A stretch of DNA of 64,000 bases from Prado023 sp963777855 (GCA_963777855.1 CAVZRW010000008.1:186001-250000), one strand, 5' to 3'; numbered from the stretch's first letter, positions 29,962 through 39,048 are shown. The notes: generated by a model not told the origin, from the letters alone. Translations and numbers: made by a program.

Positions 29962-30077
29962 CCGGTGGGCGCCCAGGCGCGTGTCACCGCACGGACCGTC
30001 CGTGCGTGCTGGGCGTGGCGGGCGCGGTATACCATCGCGGCACGACATCACCGGCCAGGAGCTGAGGGAGGGCCGCG

Positions 30078-30853
30078 ATGAGTGAGCACGTGCAGGGCCA
30101 GCCGGGTGCTGACCGTGCTGTCGGACGCCCCGGTCCTGCGGTGACGATGGCCGGACCTCCGCCCGAGCGGCCTCGGCCCAGCGTGCTCATCGCCCCGGTG
30201 ACGCCGAACGGCGTCCAGCAGCCCGTGGCCCCGCCCACGGAGCCGCTGCACCCTCCGCTCGACGTCTGCCTCGGCCCCCGTGCCCACGGCCGTTCACCCC
30301 CCGCTCGGCGCCCCGGTTGCCGCCGCCGCGGCGCCCCAGGCACCGTCCATGGCCCCGCGGGGCAGCGCGCCGGGCGCTCCCGCACCGCAGCAGCCGCCCG
30401 CACCCCAGCAGGCCCTGGCGCCGACGGCGCGCCCGGCCACGACGAACGCGGCGCGGGTGGCGCGCTCGGCGGTGCGGCCCTCGGGCGGCCCCCGTTCGGC
30501 CCGGGTCTACCTGACCCACATCGACCCCTGGTCGGTGAGCAAGCAGGCGTTCCTGCTCGCTCTGGCCATCGCCATCATCCTGGTCATGGCCGCGGCCACG
30601 CTGTGGTTCGTCCTGGACTCGGCGGGCGTGCTCGATGCCATCACCCGCACGGCCACCGACGTCGGCGGCGAGAGCGGCGCGAGCGTGACGGGCTTCCTGA
30701 GCTTCGGCAAGGTGATGGGCGTGGCGCTGGTCGTGGCGGGCATCGAGACCGTCCTGGTGACGGCCCTGTGCACGCTGTTCGCCTTCATGTACAACCTCAC
30801 CGTGGGTTCGGCCGGGGACTTGAGGTCACCCTCACCGAGGAGGATGAGTCCGG
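30078..30853 (+). CDS. DUF3566 transmembrane protein (frame breaks, end uncertain)
   Basis: Conserved actinobacterial protein that follows gyrA. A long Pro/Ala-rich N-terminus changes frame near 30290; the DUF3566 domain then reads ARVYLTHIDPWSVSKQAFLL, a first transmembrane helix (ALAIAIILVMAAATLWFVL), and a second (VMGVALVVAGIETVLVTALC). The usual C-terminal GLEVTLTEED is present at about 30815-30850 but in another frame, and no stop follows before the tRNA, so a second indel is likely and the end shown is an estimate. The family works with envelope growth proteins; the exact role is unknown. Confidence 0.75.
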
Positions 30854-30911
30854 CCGTTTGGGTCCGACCGCGCTCTGGGGTAACCTGTCCGGCGGTGCCA
30901 CAGGCACCGGC

Positions 30912-30985
30912 GGGCCTATAGCTCAGACGGTTAGAGCGCTTCCCTGATAAGGAAGAGGTCAGTGGTTCAAGTCCACTTAGGCCCA
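30912..30985 (+). tRNA. tRNA-Ile (GAT)
   Basis: Cloverleaf with acceptor GGGCCTA/TAGGCCC, anticodon stem CTTCC/GGAAG around loop CTGATAA (anticodon GAT), T-loop GGTTCAAGTCC. The 3' CCA is not encoded (A then CAT). It precedes tRNA-Ala, as in other actinobacteria. The 153-base gap between the two tRNAs holds nothing recognisable. Confidence 0.97.
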
Positions 30986-31138
30986 CATGAAGAAAGTCGC
31001 TGCTGACCTCGGAGTCGCTGCTCGGTGTCGGCTAAGTCATCTACCGGGCTACATCGGGTCTCGGCCAACCAGGCCGAGGAGCGACCTGTGGACTGAGGCG
31101 ACCTCCGCGCCTGACCTGCGCTGACCACCGCCCCTTCG

Positions 31139-31211
31139 GGGGGCGTAGCTCAACTGGCAGAGCACCGCCTTTGCAAGGCGGGGGTTGAGGGTTCGAGTCC
31201 CTTCGCCTCCA
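31139..31211 (+). tRNA. tRNA-Ala (TGC)
   Basis: Acceptor GGGGGCG/CGCCTCC, anticodon stem CCGCC/GGCGG around TTTGCAA (anticodon TGC), T-loop GGGTTCGAGTCCC. The 3' CCA is not encoded (A then CCC). ppiA begins 37 bases after its end. Confidence 0.97.
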
Positions 31212-31248
31212 CCCAAGCATGCGCCATTTCGTCAGGAGCCCACGCCTC

Positions 31249-31773
31249 ATGGCCACCAAGCACATCGCCACCCTGCGCACCAACCTCGGTGACATCCGCG
31301 TCGAGTTGTTCGCCAACCACGCGCCCAAGACCGTGCCCAACTTCGTCGGCCTCGCCGACGGCTCCCGGTCGTGGACCGACCCCCGCACCGGCAAGCCCGG
31401 CTCCGGTCCGCTGTACACCGACGTGGTCTTCCACCGCGTCATCACCGGGTTCATGATCCAGGGCGGCGACCCGACCGGCACTGGCCCCGGCGGCCCCGGG
31501 CTACAAGTTCGCCGACGAGTTCCACCCGGAGCTGGCCAGTTCGACCGGCCCTACCTGCTGGCGATGGCCAACGCCGGGCCCGGCACCAACGGCTCCCAGT
31601 TCTTCCTCACCGTGGGCACGACCCCGCACCTGAACCGCAAGCACACCATCTTCGGCGAGGTGGCCGACCAGCCCAGCCGCGACGTCGTCGACGCCATCGC
31701 CACCACGCCGACGGGCCCGGGTGACCGGCCCCGCACCGAGGTGCTCATCAACTCGGTGACCATCGAGCAGTGA
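31249..31773 (+). CDS. ppiA: Peptidyl-prolyl cis-trans isomerase, cyclophilin type (frame breaks)
   Basis: About 174 residues. Cyclophilin active-site segments are VVFHRVITGFMIQGGDP and GTNGSQFFLTV, with LNRKHTIFGEV near the end. Two compensating frame changes at about 31490 and 31550 hide the conserved GYKFADEFHPELA in another frame, so a pair of indels is likely. ATG 31249 follows AGGAG; an in-frame ATG ten codons upstream is less likely. The stop overlaps the rhomboid start (GTGA). Confidence 0.93.
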   Translation: MATKHIATLRTNLGDIRVELFANHAPKTVPNFVGLADGSRSWTDPRTGKPGSGPLYTDVVFHRVITGFMIQGGDPTGTGPGGPGLQVRRRVPPGAGQFDRPYLLAMANAGPGTNGSQFFLTVGTTPHLNRKHTIFGEVADQPSRDVVDAIATTPTGPGDRPRTEVLINSVTIEQ

Positions 31774-32614
31774 GCTACGGCCTGCCGGCGGGGGCAGCGC
31801 CGCCGGCGCCCACTGCTACCGCCATCCTGAGCGGGAGACCTACATCCGCTGCGCGCGGTGCACGCGGCCCATCTGCCCGGAGTGCATGACAGCGGCACCT
31901 GTGGGGTTCCAGTGCCCGGAGTGCGTCGCGGCGGGGGCGGTTCCGGCGACGCGGACGGTCTTCGGCGGGCGCCTGACCCGCGATGGTGCGGTCACCTACG
32001 CCCTGATGGGCACCTGCGGCGTGCTGTTCGTGGCCATCTCCCTGTTCGGCATGGCCGGGGGTCTCGAGCGCTGGGGGATGCAGCCCCTGGCCATCGCGCT
32101 GGGCGACCAGTGGTTCCGGCTGGTCTCGGCGATCTTCCTGCACGGCGGGTGGTTGCACCTGGGCTTCAACCTGTACGTGCTCTACGTGCTCGGCCCGCCC
32201 CTGGAGCGCGTCCTGGGTCACGGCCGCTTCCTGGTCCTCTACCTGCTCTCCGGGCTGGGCGGCTCGGTCGCCTCCTACTGGTTCTCGCCGCTGCGCACCC
32301 TCTCGGTCGGCGCGAGTGGGGCGATCTTCGGGCTGATGGCCGCCATGATCGTCGTGGGCAAGCGGCTCGACCGGGACGTGTCCCAGGTGATGGTGCTCCT
32401 CGGGATCAACGTGGTGCTGGGGTTCGTCATGGCCGGTGTGGACTGGCGTGCCCACCTCGGCGGTGCGGTGACGGGAGCGGTCGTGGCCCTGGCCCTCACG
32501 ACGGGCCGTCGCCAGCTGACGCAACAGGTGATCGTCAGCGTCCTGGTCGCCGGGGCGCTGGTCGCCCTGGTCGTCATGCGCACCGCCGACATCCGCGCGC
32601 TGCTGCCTGCCTGA
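31770..32614 (+). CDS. Rhomboid family intramembrane serine protease (frame break)
   Basis: About 281 residues. An N-terminal zinc-finger-like segment (HCYRHPERETYIRCARCTRP, then CPEC) is followed by six or seven transmembrane helices with the catalytic Ser in VGASGAIFGL and the His in DWRAHLGGAVTG; HGGWLHLGFN is loop 1. It cleaves substrates within the membrane. The GTG start overlaps the ppiA stop; the frame changes between 31774 and 31815, before the zinc-finger. Position after ppiA matches mycobacterial Rv0110-like genes in the origin region. Confidence 0.88.
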
Positions 32615-32633
32615 GAGGTGGGTCGCGGCACGC

Positions 32634-32639
32634 TACGAT
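32634..32639 (+). promoter_or_regulatory. -10 element upstream of crgA
   Basis: TACGAT lies 32 bases before the crgA ATG. No clear -35 box is seen. Confidence 0.35.
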
Positions 32640-32671
32640 CGGGCCACCGTCCGGGTCAGGAGGATCCCAGA

Positions 32672-32926
32672 ATGCCGGAGTCCAAGGGCAGGGGCGTGCC
32701 CAAGTCACGCCCGCCGCAGACCGTCGCGAAGAAGGATCAGCCACTGACGTCCCCGCGCTGGTTGGCGCCCACCATGGTCGCCCTGTTCGTGATCGGACTC
32801 CTGTGGATAGTCGTGCACTACCTGGCACCCGATCTGCCCGTCTTCTCCGCGCTGGGCAACTGGAACATCGTGATCGGCTTCGGCCTCATCATGGGCGGTT
32901 TCGCGCTCTCGACGCGGTGGCGCTGA
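32672..32926 (+). CDS. crgA: Cell division protein CrgA
   Basis: 84 residues with two transmembrane helices (PTMVALFVIGLLWIVVHYL and WNIVIGFGLIMGGFAL) and the short APDLPVF loop between them, typical of CrgA, which recruits PBPs and other parts of the divisome in actinobacteria. ATG 32672 follows AGGAGGA by seven bases. Confidence 0.93.
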   Translation: MPESKGRGVPKSRPPQTVAKKDQPLTSPRWLAPTMVALFVIGLLWIVVHYLAPDLPVFSALGNWNIVIGFGLIMGGFALSTRWR

Positions 32927-33100
32927 GCACGTCTCGGTCACAATTGCGGACATTGCCGCACGGACCGGACGCCGGTGATGTCACACAGGGTGAACGCCAG
33001 TGTGGGCCGATGGATGCGACCAGCACGCCGGGAATCACTGCCAGCCATTGGCCGATCACGAGTGGCTACGGAACTACATCGCTGTGATTCATCCCCAGAC

Positions 33101-33121
33101 TGTGGATGAACCTGTGGACAA
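33101..33121. promoter_or_regulatory. Two DnaA-box-like sites between crgA and the DUF881 gene
   Basis: TGTGGATGA (33101-33109) and TGTGGACAA (33113-33121) sit in direct orientation just beyond the 3' end of the DUF881 gene. The latter is a perfect actinobacterial box. The remaining crgA-DUF881 gap (32927-33100) shows nothing recognisable. Confidence 0.6.
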
Positions 33122-33130
33122 CCAGCCCGG

Positions 33131-33996
33131 TCAGCCCTCGGGGGTCGCGGTGACCGTGGCGAACTGGCCCGGCAGCGGCCCGACGTAGGGGGGAAGGGTG
33201 AGCTCCCGGGAGGCCACCTGCTCGTAGCGCATCCCCACCACGTTGGCCCAGTCGCGGAAGAACTGCACGCTCACATCGGCGTCGAGTTCGGCCTCGAGCT
33301 GGTCGACCTGGCCCACAGCGGCGATCACGAAGGGTGGCGAGTACACGCGACCGTGCAGGATCACCGTGTTCCCGACACAGCGCACCGCCGACGTGCTGAT
33401 CAGGCGCTGGCCCATCACCGTCACGCCGGAGGCCCCACCACGCCACAGGGCGTTGACCACGCCCTGCACATCCTGCTGGTGCACGATGAAGTCGTCGCCG
33501 GTCAGCCCGTCGGGGATGGGGTTCGGGGGCTTGGCATCATCCAGGGTCACGGTCACCCCGGGCCCGATGACCTCGGTCAGTCCCACGGCCGGAGCCAGCT
33601 GGGCCACCTGCTCCTGGGTTGCTGCCAGCTCGGAGCCGGGGTCGCCCTGCTGCTGCAGGCTCGCCACCTGGCCGGCGAGCGCGTCGATGTCCTGCTGCAG
33701 GGTTGAGTTGTGGTCGGCGCGGTCGAGGATGGCCTCGCGCAGGCCGCCGGTGTTGTCCACCCGGATCGCCCCGTCCCCCGAGGCACCCGCACTGGCCACG
33801 AACATCGCTCCGGCCACGGCGAAGACCGCCCCTGCCACGACGTCGGGGCCGGTGAGTCGCCGCAGGCGCCGGCGCCGGCGCTGCGTTCCGGCGGGGTCAC
33901 CGGCTCACGCTGTGGGTCACCCAGCGGGTCGGGACCGGGACGCGGAGCGGAGTCCGCGCCCTCGGGCGTCACCGTGCTGGGCGGGGGAGTGGGCAC
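33131..33996 (-). CDS. DUF881 family protein (frame break)
   Basis: About 288 residues. A Pro-rich N-terminus and one transmembrane helix (VVAGAVFAVAGAMFVASAGA) are followed by a short coiled coil and the DUF881 domain (GPGVTVTLDDAKPP, DFIVHQQDVQGVVNALW, MGQRLISTSAVRCVGNTV, PPFVIAAVG). Several such genes lie near crgA and ftsW-like genes in actinobacteria; the function is not known. The frame changes near 33880, before the helix. The GTG at 33996 is six bases behind a -10-like TAGCGT. Confidence 0.85.
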
Positions 33997-34002
33997 GGAC
34001 CC

Positions 34003-34019
34003 ACGCTACCGGGGACAAT
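34003..34019. promoter_or_regulatory. Divergent -10 elements for DUF881 gene and pabA
   Basis: Minus strand TAGCGT (34008-34003) ends six bases before the DUF881 GTG; plus strand GACAAT (34014-34019) ends six bases before the pabA GTG. Neither gene has a ribosome binding site; leaderless transcripts are likely. Confidence 0.5.
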
Positions 34020-34025
34020 GGCGGC

Positions 34026-34670
34026 GTGCCGGCACACATCCTGATCGTGGACAACTACGACTCCTTCGTGTTCAACATCGCCCAGTACCTGGCCCAGCTC
34101 GGAGCCGAGGTGCAGGTGCGGCGCAACGACGAGGTGGGCGTCGACGAGGCGTTGGAGTTCGACGGGGTGCTGCTCTCGCCGGGCCCCGGGGATCCGCATG
34201 ACGCCGGCGTCTGCATGGCGATGGTGGGGGCGTGCGCCGGCCGGGTGCCGCTGTTCGGCGTGTGCCTGGGCCACCAGGCGATCGGCGCAGTCTTCGGCGG
34301 GGTGGTCTCACGAGCCCCGGAACTGCTGCACGGCAAGACCTCGATGGTCCACCACCGGGGCCAGGGCGTTCTGGCCGGGCTGCCCGACCCGTTCCGCGCC
34401 ACCCGCTACCACTCCCTGGCGGTCGAGGCCGGTTCGGTGCCGGCCGAGCTCGAGGTCACCGCGTGGACCGACTCCGGCGTCGTGATGGCCCTGCGCCACC
34501 GCGAGCACGACATCGAGGGCGTGCAGTTCCACCCGGAGTCGGTGCTCACCGAGGGTGGGCACCTCATGCTGGCCAACTGGCTGGCCCGGTGCGGTGACCC
34601 CGGGGCCGTGTCCCGGGCAGCGGGCCTGGCACCCGTCGTGGGGCACGTGGGACTCTCGGCGCCCGCCTGA
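34026..34670 (+). CDS. pabA: Class I glutamine amidotransferase (PabA/TrpG)
   Basis: 214 residues. The glutaminase triad is visible as Cys in LFGVCLGHQAIG and His/Glu in VQFHPESVL; YDSFVFNIAQYL and LSPGPGDP are family motifs. It supplies ammonia for anthranilate or 4-amino-4-deoxychorismate synthesis. Mycobacteria have the same gene (trpG) after crgA, often serving both pathways. The downstream pknB/pknA/rodA block seen in mycobacteria is missing; the next gene is a convergent aminotransferase two bases away. Confidence 0.9.
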   Translation: MPAHILIVDNYDSFVFNIAQYLAQLGAEVQVRRNDEVGVDEALEFDGVLLSPGPGDPHDAGVCMAMVGACAGRVPLFGVCLGHQAIGAVFGGVVSRAPELLHGKTSMVHHRGQGVLAGLPDPFRATRYHSLAVEAGSVPAELEVTAWTDSGVVMALRHREHDIEGVQFHPESVLTEGGHLMLANWLARCGDPGAVSRAAGLAPVVGHVGLSAPA

Positions 34671-34671
34671 C

Positions 34672-35838
34672 TCAGCCCAGGGCGCGGGTCAACCGGTCCA
34701 GCGCCTCGCGCAGGACTTCCGGGCGCTTGCAGAACGCCCACCGGACCCAGGACTGACCCACGCCGGCGGTGTCACAGAACGGCGACACCGGGATCGCCAC
34801 CACCCCAGCGCGACCGGGCAGCTCGCGACAGAAGTCCTCGCCCGAGGCGTACCCGAGCTCACGGACGTCGGTGAGCAGGAAATAGGTGCCCTGGCTGGGC
34901 AGGACGCGCAGGCCGAGCGCCCCGAGGCCCTCGGCGAGCAGGTCGCGCTGATCGGCCAGCTGGGCGCGGAACGTCTGCCAGTGCGCGGCCGGAAGTCGGT
35001 CCAGGCCTTCGGCGACGGCCCACTGGAACGGTCCTCCCGACACGTAGCTCAGGTGCTGGCGGACCACGCGGACCGCCCGGATCAGCTCGGCCGGCCCGGT
35101 AGCCCAGCCCACCTTCCAGCCGGTGAAGGACAGGCTCTTGCCCGCGGAGCCCACCGTGATGGTGCGCGGGGCCATCCCCGGTGCGCATGCCAGCGGCACG
35201 TGCACGTGGTCGTCGAACCAGATGTGCTCGTAGGCCTCGTCGGCCAGGACCAGCAGGTCGGCGGCCACGACGACAGCGGCCAGCGCCTCGCGCTCGGCGG
35301 CGGTGAGCACCTGCCCAGTCGGGTTGTGCGGGGAGTTGACGATCAGCAGCCTCGAGCGGGGCGTGATCCGGGCCCGCAGGGCCTCGGGATCGGCGCGAAA
35401 CGTCCCCGGGACAGGGGGGACACTGACCCGCACCCCGCCGGCCAGGGAGATCGCTGCGGCATACAGGTCGAACCACGGCTCGAGGACCAGCACCTCGTCG
35501 CCGGGTTCGACCACCGCCAGGACGGTGGCCACGATCGCCTCCGAGGCCCCCGTGGTCACCACCACCTCCGTCGACGGCGCCCAGTCCAGCCCGTACCAGC
35601 GGCGCTGGTGGTCGCAGATCGCGCGGCGCAGCTCCGGAAGCCCATGGGCCGGTGGGTACTGAGCCCCCCGGCCCGCCCGGATCGCGTCGATCGCGGCATC
35701 GCGGACAAGCTCGGGCCCGTCGGTGTCGGGGAACCCCTGGCCGAGGTTGACCGCACCCACCGCGCTGGCAAGGGCCGACATCTGGCCGAAGATGCTGTGC
35801 TCGTGGGGGCGCATCCGGGCGACCAGGGGGTAGGTCAT
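34672..35838 (-). CDS. Class I/II aminotransferase, DapC-like
   Basis: 388 residues. Aspartate aminotransferase fold with VNLGQGFPDTDGP, VVTTGASEAI, NSPHNPTGQVL, ADEAYEHIWF, the PLP Lys in GSAGKSLSFTGWKVGW and the C-terminal Arg WVRWAFCK. It resembles the actinobacterial N-succinyldiaminopimelate aminotransferase (DapC) and kynurenine/methionine aminotransferases. A diaminopimelate role would fit lysC-asd in this window but is not proved by sequence. It ends convergent with pabA. Confidence 0.85.
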   Translation of the reverse strand: MTYPLVARMRPHEHSIFGQMSALASAVGAVNLGQGFPDTDGPELVRDAAIDAIRAGRGAQYPPAHGLPELRRAICDHQRRWYGLDWAPSTEVVVTTGASEAIVATVLAVVEPGDEVLVLEPWFDLYAAAISLAGGVRVSVPPVPGTFRADPEALRARITPRSRLLIVNSPHNPTGQVLTAAEREALAAVVVAADLLVLADEAYEHIWFDDHVHVPLACAPGMAPRTITVGSAGKSLSFTGWKVGWATGPAELIRAVRVVRQHLSYVSGGPFQWAVAEGLDRLPAAHWQTFRAQLADQRDLLAEGLGALGLRVLPSQGTYFLLTDVRELGYASGEDFCRELPGRAGVVAIPVSPFCDTAGVGQSWVRWAFCKRPEVLREALDRLTRALG

Positions 35839-35869
35839 CGACCTACCCCCAGCAGGCCGGAGACCTGGG

Positions 35870-36655
35870 TCATCGTGGGTCGGGGCGACGGCGGCGGGGG
35901 CGGGGCGCCAGCCCGACCGCGCGGCGCAGCAGGGGCCGTGGCACGTACTGCGCGGCCAGCGCGAGGGCGTGGTACCGGGTCGACGGCACGCTGACCGCCT
36001 TGCCGGCCCGGGCGTCGCGCAGCCCCTCCTCGGCGACCTGGCGCGCGTCGAGCCAGGCCCAGTCGGGGATGGAGTCGACCTTCATCTGGGCGCGGTCGTG
36101 CAGCTCGGTGTGGGTGTATCCCGGGCAGACCGCGGTGGCGTGGACGCCAGTCCCGACCAGTTCCGCACCCAGGCTCTCGGTGAACACCGTGACCCAGGAC
36201 TTTGCCGCGGAGTACGTGCCCATCGGGGCCCACGCGCCGACGCTGGAGACGTTGATGACCGACCCGCGGCCGCGCTCGACCATCCCGGGCAGTGCGGCGT
36301 GGGTCAGCCTCAGCGTGGCCCGGACCAGGACGTCGAGCAGGGACTCCTCGGCCGCCAGCTCGCCACCCACGAAGGGCTGGTTCAGGGCGAACCCGGCGTT
36401 GTTGACCAGGACGTCCACTGGCCGGTCCCCGTCGGCGAGGCGGGCCATCACGGCCGTGCAGCCCTCGTCGGTGGACAGGTCGGCGGCCAGCACCTCGACG
36501 GCGACCCCGTGGGCGCTGCGCAGTCGCGTGGCCAGCGCCTGCAGGCGCTGCGCGTCCCGGGCGACGACCACCAGGTCGGTGCCCTGCGTGGCCAGAAGCT
36601 CCGCGAAGGCCAGGCCGATGCCCGCCGTCGCGCCGGTGATGCAGGCGGTCTCCAT
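35870..36655 (-). CDS. Short-chain dehydrogenase/reductase
   Basis: 261 residues. Classical SDR with the NAD(P)-binding ITGATAGIG, VNNAGFALN, catalytic Ser in INVSSVGAWAP and the Tyr/Lys pair in TYSAAKSWV. It is of the DltE/acyl-CoA-reductase-like group; the substrate is unknown. The ATG at 36655 starts directly at the beta-1 strand (ETACITGATAGIG); a longer frame upstream is unlikely. Gene order with the next two minus-strand genes suggests one transcript. Confidence 0.85.
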   Translation of the reverse strand: METACITGATAGIGLAFAELLATQGTDLVVVARDAQRLQALATRLRSAHGVAVEVLAADLSTDEGCTAVMARLADGDRPVDVLVNNAGFALNQPFVGGELAAEESLLDVLVRATLRLTHAALPGMVERGRGSVINVSSVGAWAPMGTYSAAKSWVTVFTESLGAELVGTGVHATAVCPGYTHTELHDRAQMKVDSIPDWAWLDARQVAEEGLRDARAGKAVSVPSTRYHALALAAQYVPRPLLRRAVGLAPRPRRRRPDPR

Positions 36656-36677
36656 GGGCCCAGTGTGCCGCACGGGC

Positions 36678-37190
36678 TCAGGGCTGGTGGTCGGGCCAGG
36701 CACGGCAGATCTCGAGCACCGCCTCGGAGGGCTCGCGCTCCATGACCGACCATCCGCGAAGTCGTGCGGCTCCGCCGCTGGAGGCGTCCGAGCCCGGGCC
36801 CTGGATGTAGATCACGGGAGCGTCGGGCCAGTCGGCACTGGCCCGGCTGGCCTCCGGCAGCGGGCCGTCGATGAGGATGTAGCCGACCACGCTGTGCCGC
36901 GCGGCCCGCTGCGAGAAGCCGAGCGCGGGCAGCGCCCGGTTGGCCGCGCCACGGGTGACGAGGATCAGGGGCGTCTCGACGTGGGCAGCGCTGATCGTCA
37001 CCGCCTGGTCGGCGACCCAGCCGGCCACCTCCAGGCGCTCGTCGGCCTCGGGCGGCCCGTCCGGGTCACGTCGGCGTGGGGCGATGACCGCCACGCCCCA
37101 GGCGCGCAGCACTGCCTCGAGCTCGCGCCAGGCGGCCTCGTCCTGCGCCGCCCCGAGCGACGGGCACAGGACCACGGTCACGGGGGTCAT
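36678..37190 (-). CDS. Hypothetical alpha/beta-hydrolase-like protein
   Basis: 170 residues. The start VTVVLCPSLGAA, a Rossmann-like middle (TPLILVTRGAANRALPALGF) and VVGYILIDGPLP resemble an alpha/beta-hydrolase fold, but the normal GxSxG nucleophile elbow reads TRGAANR, so it is probably not a standard hydrolase. It lies two bases after pyrE on the minus strand. I do not recognise a family. Confidence 0.5.
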   Translation of the reverse strand: MTPVTVVLCPSLGAAQDEAAWRELEAVLRAWGVAVIAPRRRDPDGPPEADERLEVAGWVADQAVTISAAHVETPLILVTRGAANRALPALGFSQRAARHSVVGYILIDGPLPEASRASADWPDAPVIYIQGPGSDASSGGAARLRGWSVMEREPSEAVLEICRAWPDHQP

Positions 37191-37192
37191 GG

Positions 37193-37732
37193 TCAGTCCA
37201 GACCCAGGTCGTGCAGCTGGTAGGCCGCGCGGTACTCCAGGCCCTCCGCCGCGATCAGCGGGGCCGCGCCGCGCTCGACGATGACCGCCACGCCGACGAC
37301 CTCGGCACCGGCATCGCGCAGCGCCTGCACCGCGGTCATCACCGACCCACCGGTGGTCGAGGTGTCCTCGACGGCGAGCACGCGACGACCGGCCACGTCC
37401 GGACCCTCGATGCGTCGCTGCAGGCCGTGGGCCTTCTCGGCCTTGCGCACGACGAACGCGTCGAGGGCCCGACCGCGTCGGGAGGCCGCATGCAGCATCG
37501 CGGTGGCCACCGGGTCCGCGCCGAGCGTCAGGCCGCCCACCGCGTCGTAGGCCAGGTCCTCGGTCAGGTCCAGCATCACCTCGCCCACCAGCGGTGCGGC
37601 CGTGCTGTCCAGGGTCACCCGGCGCAGGTCGACGTAGTAGTCGGCCTCGCGGCCCGAGGAGAGCGTGACGCGTCCGTGGATGACGGCCTTGCCACGGATC
37701 TGGTCCAGCAGTGCGGAACGGGTGTCTGTCAC
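37193..37732 (-). CDS. pyrE: Orotate phosphoribosyltransferase
   Basis: 179 residues. Converts orotate and PRPP to OMP in pyrimidine synthesis. The PRPP loop is VLAVEDTSTTGGSVMTA, with VTLSSGREADYYVDLR and RKAEKAHG as further family motifs. The GTG at 37732 sits six bases behind TAGTCT with no ribosome binding site. Confidence 0.95.
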   Translation of the reverse strand: MTDTRSALLDQIRGKAVIHGRVTLSSGREADYYVDLRRVTLDSTAAPLVGEVMLDLTEDLAYDAVGGLTLGADPVATAMLHAASRRGRALDAFVVRKAEKAHGLQRRIEGPDVAGRRVLAVEDTSTTGGSVMTAVQALRDAGAEVVGVAVIVERGAAPLIAAEGLEYRAAYQLHDLGLD

Positions 37733-37738
37733 GGGGAC

Positions 37739-37744
37739 AGACTA
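37739..37744 (-). promoter_or_regulatory. -10 element of pyrE
   Basis: TAGTCT (37744-37739) ends six bases before the pyrE GTG. Leaderless pattern. Confidence 0.45.
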
Positions 37745-37749
37745 GGCCC

Positions 37750-38421
37750 CTACTCGGTGGGCTCGACGGCCCGAGCGGCCCGACGGTGCCGAAGGGTCTC
37801 GAATCCGATCGGGATGATGGACAGTGCCACGATGCCGAGCAGCATCAGTTCGATGTGGTCCTTGATGAAGGGGATGTTGCCCAGGTAGTAGCCCATGAGG
37901 GTCACCCCGGTGGCCCAGATCACCCCACCGATCGACGAGTAGAGCGCGTACTGGCGCAGGTCCATCCGCCCGATCCCGGCCATCGCGGTGATGAACGTGC
38001 GCACGATGGGCACGAACCGGGCCAGCACGATCGCCCGCGAACCGTGCTTGTCGAAGAAGGCGTGGGTCTTGTCCACGTACTCCTGCCGGAAGAACCGGGA
38101 GTCCTGCTGGCTGAACAGCGAGGGCCCGGCGCGGTAGCCGATCCAGTACCCGGTCAGGTTCCCGGTGATCGCGGCCAGGGTCAGCAGCACGCACGCGAGC
38201 TGGATCGGCATGTCGATCACCCCACTGGCGATGAACAGCCCGACCATGAACAGCAGCGAGTCCCCGGGCAGGAAGAAGCCGATCAGCAGGCCGCACTCGG
38301 CGAAGATGATCGCCATCGCGATCCAGAAGGCCGCGGTGCCGAAGCGATCGAGGTTCTGCGGGTCCAGCCAGTCCGGTCCCAGGGCATTGACGGCCGCGGG
38401 CACGGCGAGGGCGAGGTCCAC
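37750..38421 (-). CDS. DedA family membrane protein
   Basis: 223 residues. SNARE-associated/DedA membrane protein with AECGLLIGFFLPGDSLLFMVG (membrane-embedded Glu and the FxPGD loop), GYWIGYRAGPSLF and ARFVPIVRTFITAMAG. DedA proteins move lipids such as undecaprenyl phosphate or phosphatidylethanolamine. GTG start at 38421 is six bases behind TAGCCT. It ends 18 bases upstream of the pyrE start on the same strand. Confidence 0.9.
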   Translation of the reverse strand: MDLALAVPAAVNALGPDWLDPQNLDRFGTAAFWIAMAIIFAECGLLIGFFLPGDSLLFMVGLFIASGVIDMPIQLACVLLTLAAITGNLTGYWIGYRAGPSLFSQQDSRFFRQEYVDKTHAFFDKHGSRAIVLARFVPIVRTFITAMAGIGRMDLRQYALYSSIGGVIWATGVTLMGYYLGNIPFIKDHIELMLLGIVALSIIPIGFETLRHRRAARAVEPTE

Positions 38422-38427
38422 TTGCGC

Positions 38428-38433
38428 AGGCTA
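38428..38433 (-). promoter_or_regulatory. -10 element of dedA-type gene
   Basis: TAGCCT (38433-38428) ends six bases before the GTG at 38421. Leaderless pattern; it overlaps the 3' end of the TrmH gene. Confidence 0.45.
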
Positions 38434-39042
38434 CCCCTGACGGGCCGGCGGGAAACCGATCGTGCGCACGGCCCAGGCGTGCATCGCGATCGCGGCCGCG
38501 GCGGCCACGTTGATCGACCGCGTCGATCCGTGCTGGGTGATCGACAGGACGCGCTCGGCCCGGGCCAGAGCGGCGGGGCTCAGGCCGGGACCCTCCTGGC
38601 CGAACAGCAGCACGCAGGCAGCTGGGAGGGGGTAGCCCTCAAGGGGGACCGCCCCCTCGACGATGTCCACGGCCAGGATGGGCAGGCCCCGCTGCTCTGC
38701 CCACTGTCCCAGCGACTCGGGGTCGGGGTGGTGGGTGATGTCCAGGTAGGCGTCGGTCACCATCGCGCCGCGGCGGTTCCAGCGCCGACGGCCTACGATG
38801 TGGACGCCGGCGACGTTGAAGGCGTTGGCGGTGCGCACGATCGAGCCGATGTTCAGGTCGTGCTCGATGTTCTCCACCGCCACGTGCAGGGGCGTGCGGC
38901 GGGTGGCCAGGTCGGCGCGGATGGCCTCGACTGTCCAGTACCGGTAGCGGTCCACGACGTTGCGTGCGTCCCCTGAGGCGAGCAGCGCCGGGTCAAGGCG
39001 CGGATCCTGCGGCCAGGGCGGTGGGTGGGGTCCGACGGGCAC
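38431..39042 (-). CDS. SPOUT family RNA methyltransferase (TrmH/SpoU type)
   Basis: 203 residues. The knotted SPOUT fold is seen in PLHVAVENIEHDLNIGSIVRTANAF (motif 1, in two parts), LLFGQEGPGLS (motif 2) and ITQHGSTRSINVAAAAAIA (motif 3). It is a SAM-dependent 2'-O-methyltransferase of tRNA or rRNA. The GTG at 39042 is six bases behind a TACGCT hexamer and starts just before the domain; a much longer frame-open N-terminus runs antisense through tRNA-Ser and is rejected. Confidence 0.9.
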   Translation of the reverse strand: MPVGPHPPPWPQDPRLDPALLASGDARNVVDRYRYWTVEAIRADLATRRTPLHVAVENIEHDLNIGSIVRTANAFNVAGVHIVGRRRWNRRGAMVTDAYLDITHHPDPESLGQWAEQRGLPILAVDIVEGAVPLEGYPLPAACVLLFGQEGPGLSPAALARAERVLSITQHGSTRSINVAAAAAIAMHAWAVRTIGFPPARQG

Positions 39043-39048
39043 CGGCCC

